Shown piece after piece: positions 22,433 through 23,267 of a DNA stretch of 23,267 nucleotides (within the stretch, counting starts at the first letter, position 1; each line of letters starts with the position of its first letter). The position numbers and the translations under genes were made by a program. The notes under the pieces are model-generated. The model was not told the DNA's origin, did not search any database, and saw nothing but the letters and a program-made list of their open reading frames with translations. The DNA comes from CAYZDV01 sp964477275 (GTDB lineage Bacteria; Acidobacteriota; Aminicenantia; Aminicenantales; Aminicenantaceae): contig CAYZDV010000017.1 of NCBI GenBank assembly GCA_964477275.1, forward strand, positions 1 through 23,267, given 5' to 3'.

Positions 22433-23267
22433 ATGAAAATCGTCCGGATCGACCTCTTTCAGGTCAAATACATGCTTCTCGATAAAAAATATGCCTGGTC
22501 CAGGGGGCATGCTGTCAAAGATTTTCTGAGCAGCATCGTGAAAGTCTCCACCGATGAAGGGATAACCGGCTTTGGAGAAGTCTGCCCTCTGGGATCGGCC
22601 TACATGGATGCCTTTGCCCGCGGCCTGCCCGGAGGAATTGAGGAGATCGGTCCTCTGCTTCTCGGTCAGGACCCCCGCCAGCTGCACCGCGTTAACGCCA
22701 TCATGGATCGAGCTCTGACCGGTCACAATTCTATCAAATCTCCCCTGGATATTGCCTGCTGGGATATTCTGGGCCAGGCAGCCGGACTCCCCGTATGCAC
22801 CCTGCTCGGCGGCCGCCTGATCGAGGACTTTCCTCTCTACCGGGCTATATCCCAGGGTTCACCGGAGGAAATGGCCGAAGCCGTGACCCTGTACAGGGAG
22901 GAGGGCTACCGCCGGTTCCAGCTCAAGGTCGGCGGCGATCCGGATGAGGATGTGCGGCGCATCCAGGCCGTGCTGGATGTGCTCGGCAAAGGGGACATCC
23001 TGGTGGCCGATGCCAACACCGGCTGGCTCACCCATGAGGCCATCCGCGTGGCCAATGCCCTTGAAGGCAGGGACTTTTACCTCGAGCAGCCGTGTTCCAC
23101 CCTCGAAGAATGCCTCGCTGTCCGCGAACACACCCATCTTCCCATGGTTCTGGATGAAGTGATAAGGGGAGAGGAGTCCCTGTTAGCTGCCCGCGAGCGC
23201 CGGGCCATGGACGCTGTCAACCTGAAGATCTCCCGGCTGGGAGGGCTGACCAGAGCCAGACTGATGA
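22433..23267 (+). CDS. Mandelate racemase/muconate lactonizing enzyme family protein (partial, cut by window end)
   Basis: 278 codons are visible from ATG 22433 and the frame is still open at the window end; the family is about 360-380 residues. The N-terminal capping domain (1 to about 125) is followed by a TIM barrel with enolase-superfamily sites: Lys165 in QLKVGG (second strand), metal ligands Asp193 (VADANTGW), Glu218 (LEQP) and Asp241 (LDEVI), and Lys265 in NLKISRLGG. Two catalytic lysines on opposite sides fit the MLE subgroup (racemases, epimerases, lactonizing enzymes) that abstract a proton next to a carboxylate. The usual K-x-K reads Q-x-K here, so the exact reaction is open; proline-betaine or amino-acid epimerases are possibilities, not conclusions. 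AGGGAGG (22421-22427) is the ribosome site. It may be co-transcribed with por. Confidence 0.88.
   Translation, partial: MKIVRIDLFQVKYMLLDKKYAWSRGHAVKDFLSSIVKVSTDEGITGFGEVCPLGSAYMDAFARGLPGGIEEIGPLLLGQDPRQLHRVNAIMDRALTGHNSIKSPLDIACWDILGQAAGLPVCTLLGGRLIEDFPLYRAISQGSPEEMAEAVTLYREEGYRRFQLKVGGDPDEDVRRIQAVLDVLGKGDILVADANTGWLTHEAIRVANALEGRDFYLEQPCSTLEECLAVREHTHLPMVLDEVIRGEESLLAARERRAMDAVNLKISRLGGLTRARLM

Overview
The window looks like part of a draft genome or metagenome-assembled genome of an anaerobic, diderm (Gram-negative) bacterium with moderately high GC. A 10-N scaffold gap lies at 551-560. The diderm reading rests on a predicted outer-membrane barrel ending in Phe, two RND efflux pumps, a lipoprotein and HflKC. 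The anaerobic reading rests on a four-subunit pyruvate:ferredoxin oxidoreductase. The gene mix and codon style remind me of Candidatus Aminicenantes/Acidobacteriota-type genomes, but that is a low-confidence impression, not a phylogenetic result.

Layout. 1-258 (minus): a broken reading frame joining the start of an ECF sigma factor to the zinc-binding part of an anti-sigma factor. 259-619: a gene-free stretch with the gap. 620-7860 (plus): an outer-membrane barrel protein and two tandem, non-identical RND transporters with no adaptor gene in view. 7924-10003 (plus): two PLP fold-type II enzymes, a D-cysteine desulfhydrase/ACC deaminase-like protein and a threonine dehydratase, behind a good sigma-70-type promoter. 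10013-11931 (minus): hflK-hflC, divergent from tadA (12122-12583), whose near-consensus promoter fixes its start. 12628-12939: tRNA-Ser(CGA) and tRNA-Ser(GGA). 13003-14208: ornithine aminotransferase (rocD). 14275-15504: a Trp-rich lipoprotein with a long charged helical tail. 15652-16551 (minus): an EamA/DMT transporter. 16827-19172: the classic dnaX-ybaB-recR cluster, with a leader hairpin. 19321-22323: porG-porD-porA-porB. 22433-end: an enolase-superfamily (MR/MLE) enzyme cut by the window edge.

How the genes may work together. Several enzymes feed or consume 2-oxoacids: threonine dehydratase gives 2-oxobutyrate, the desulfhydrase-like enzyme could give pyruvate or 2-oxobutyrate, ornithine aminotransferase feeds glutamate semialdehyde, and the POR complex oxidises 2-oxoacids to acyl-CoA with reduction of ferredoxin. 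This fits amino-acid fermentation, but the genes lie in separate transcription units and the link is inference. DnaX, YbaB, RecR, TadA, HflKC and the tRNAs are housekeeping.

I found no CRISPR array, insertion sequence, phage gene or defence island, and nothing I would call a clear new system. The points most worth a second look are the sigma/anti-sigma chimera, the tandem RND pair with an unusual hydrophobic linker, the Trp-rich lipoprotein, and the hairpin leaders of dnaX and the MR/MLE gene.
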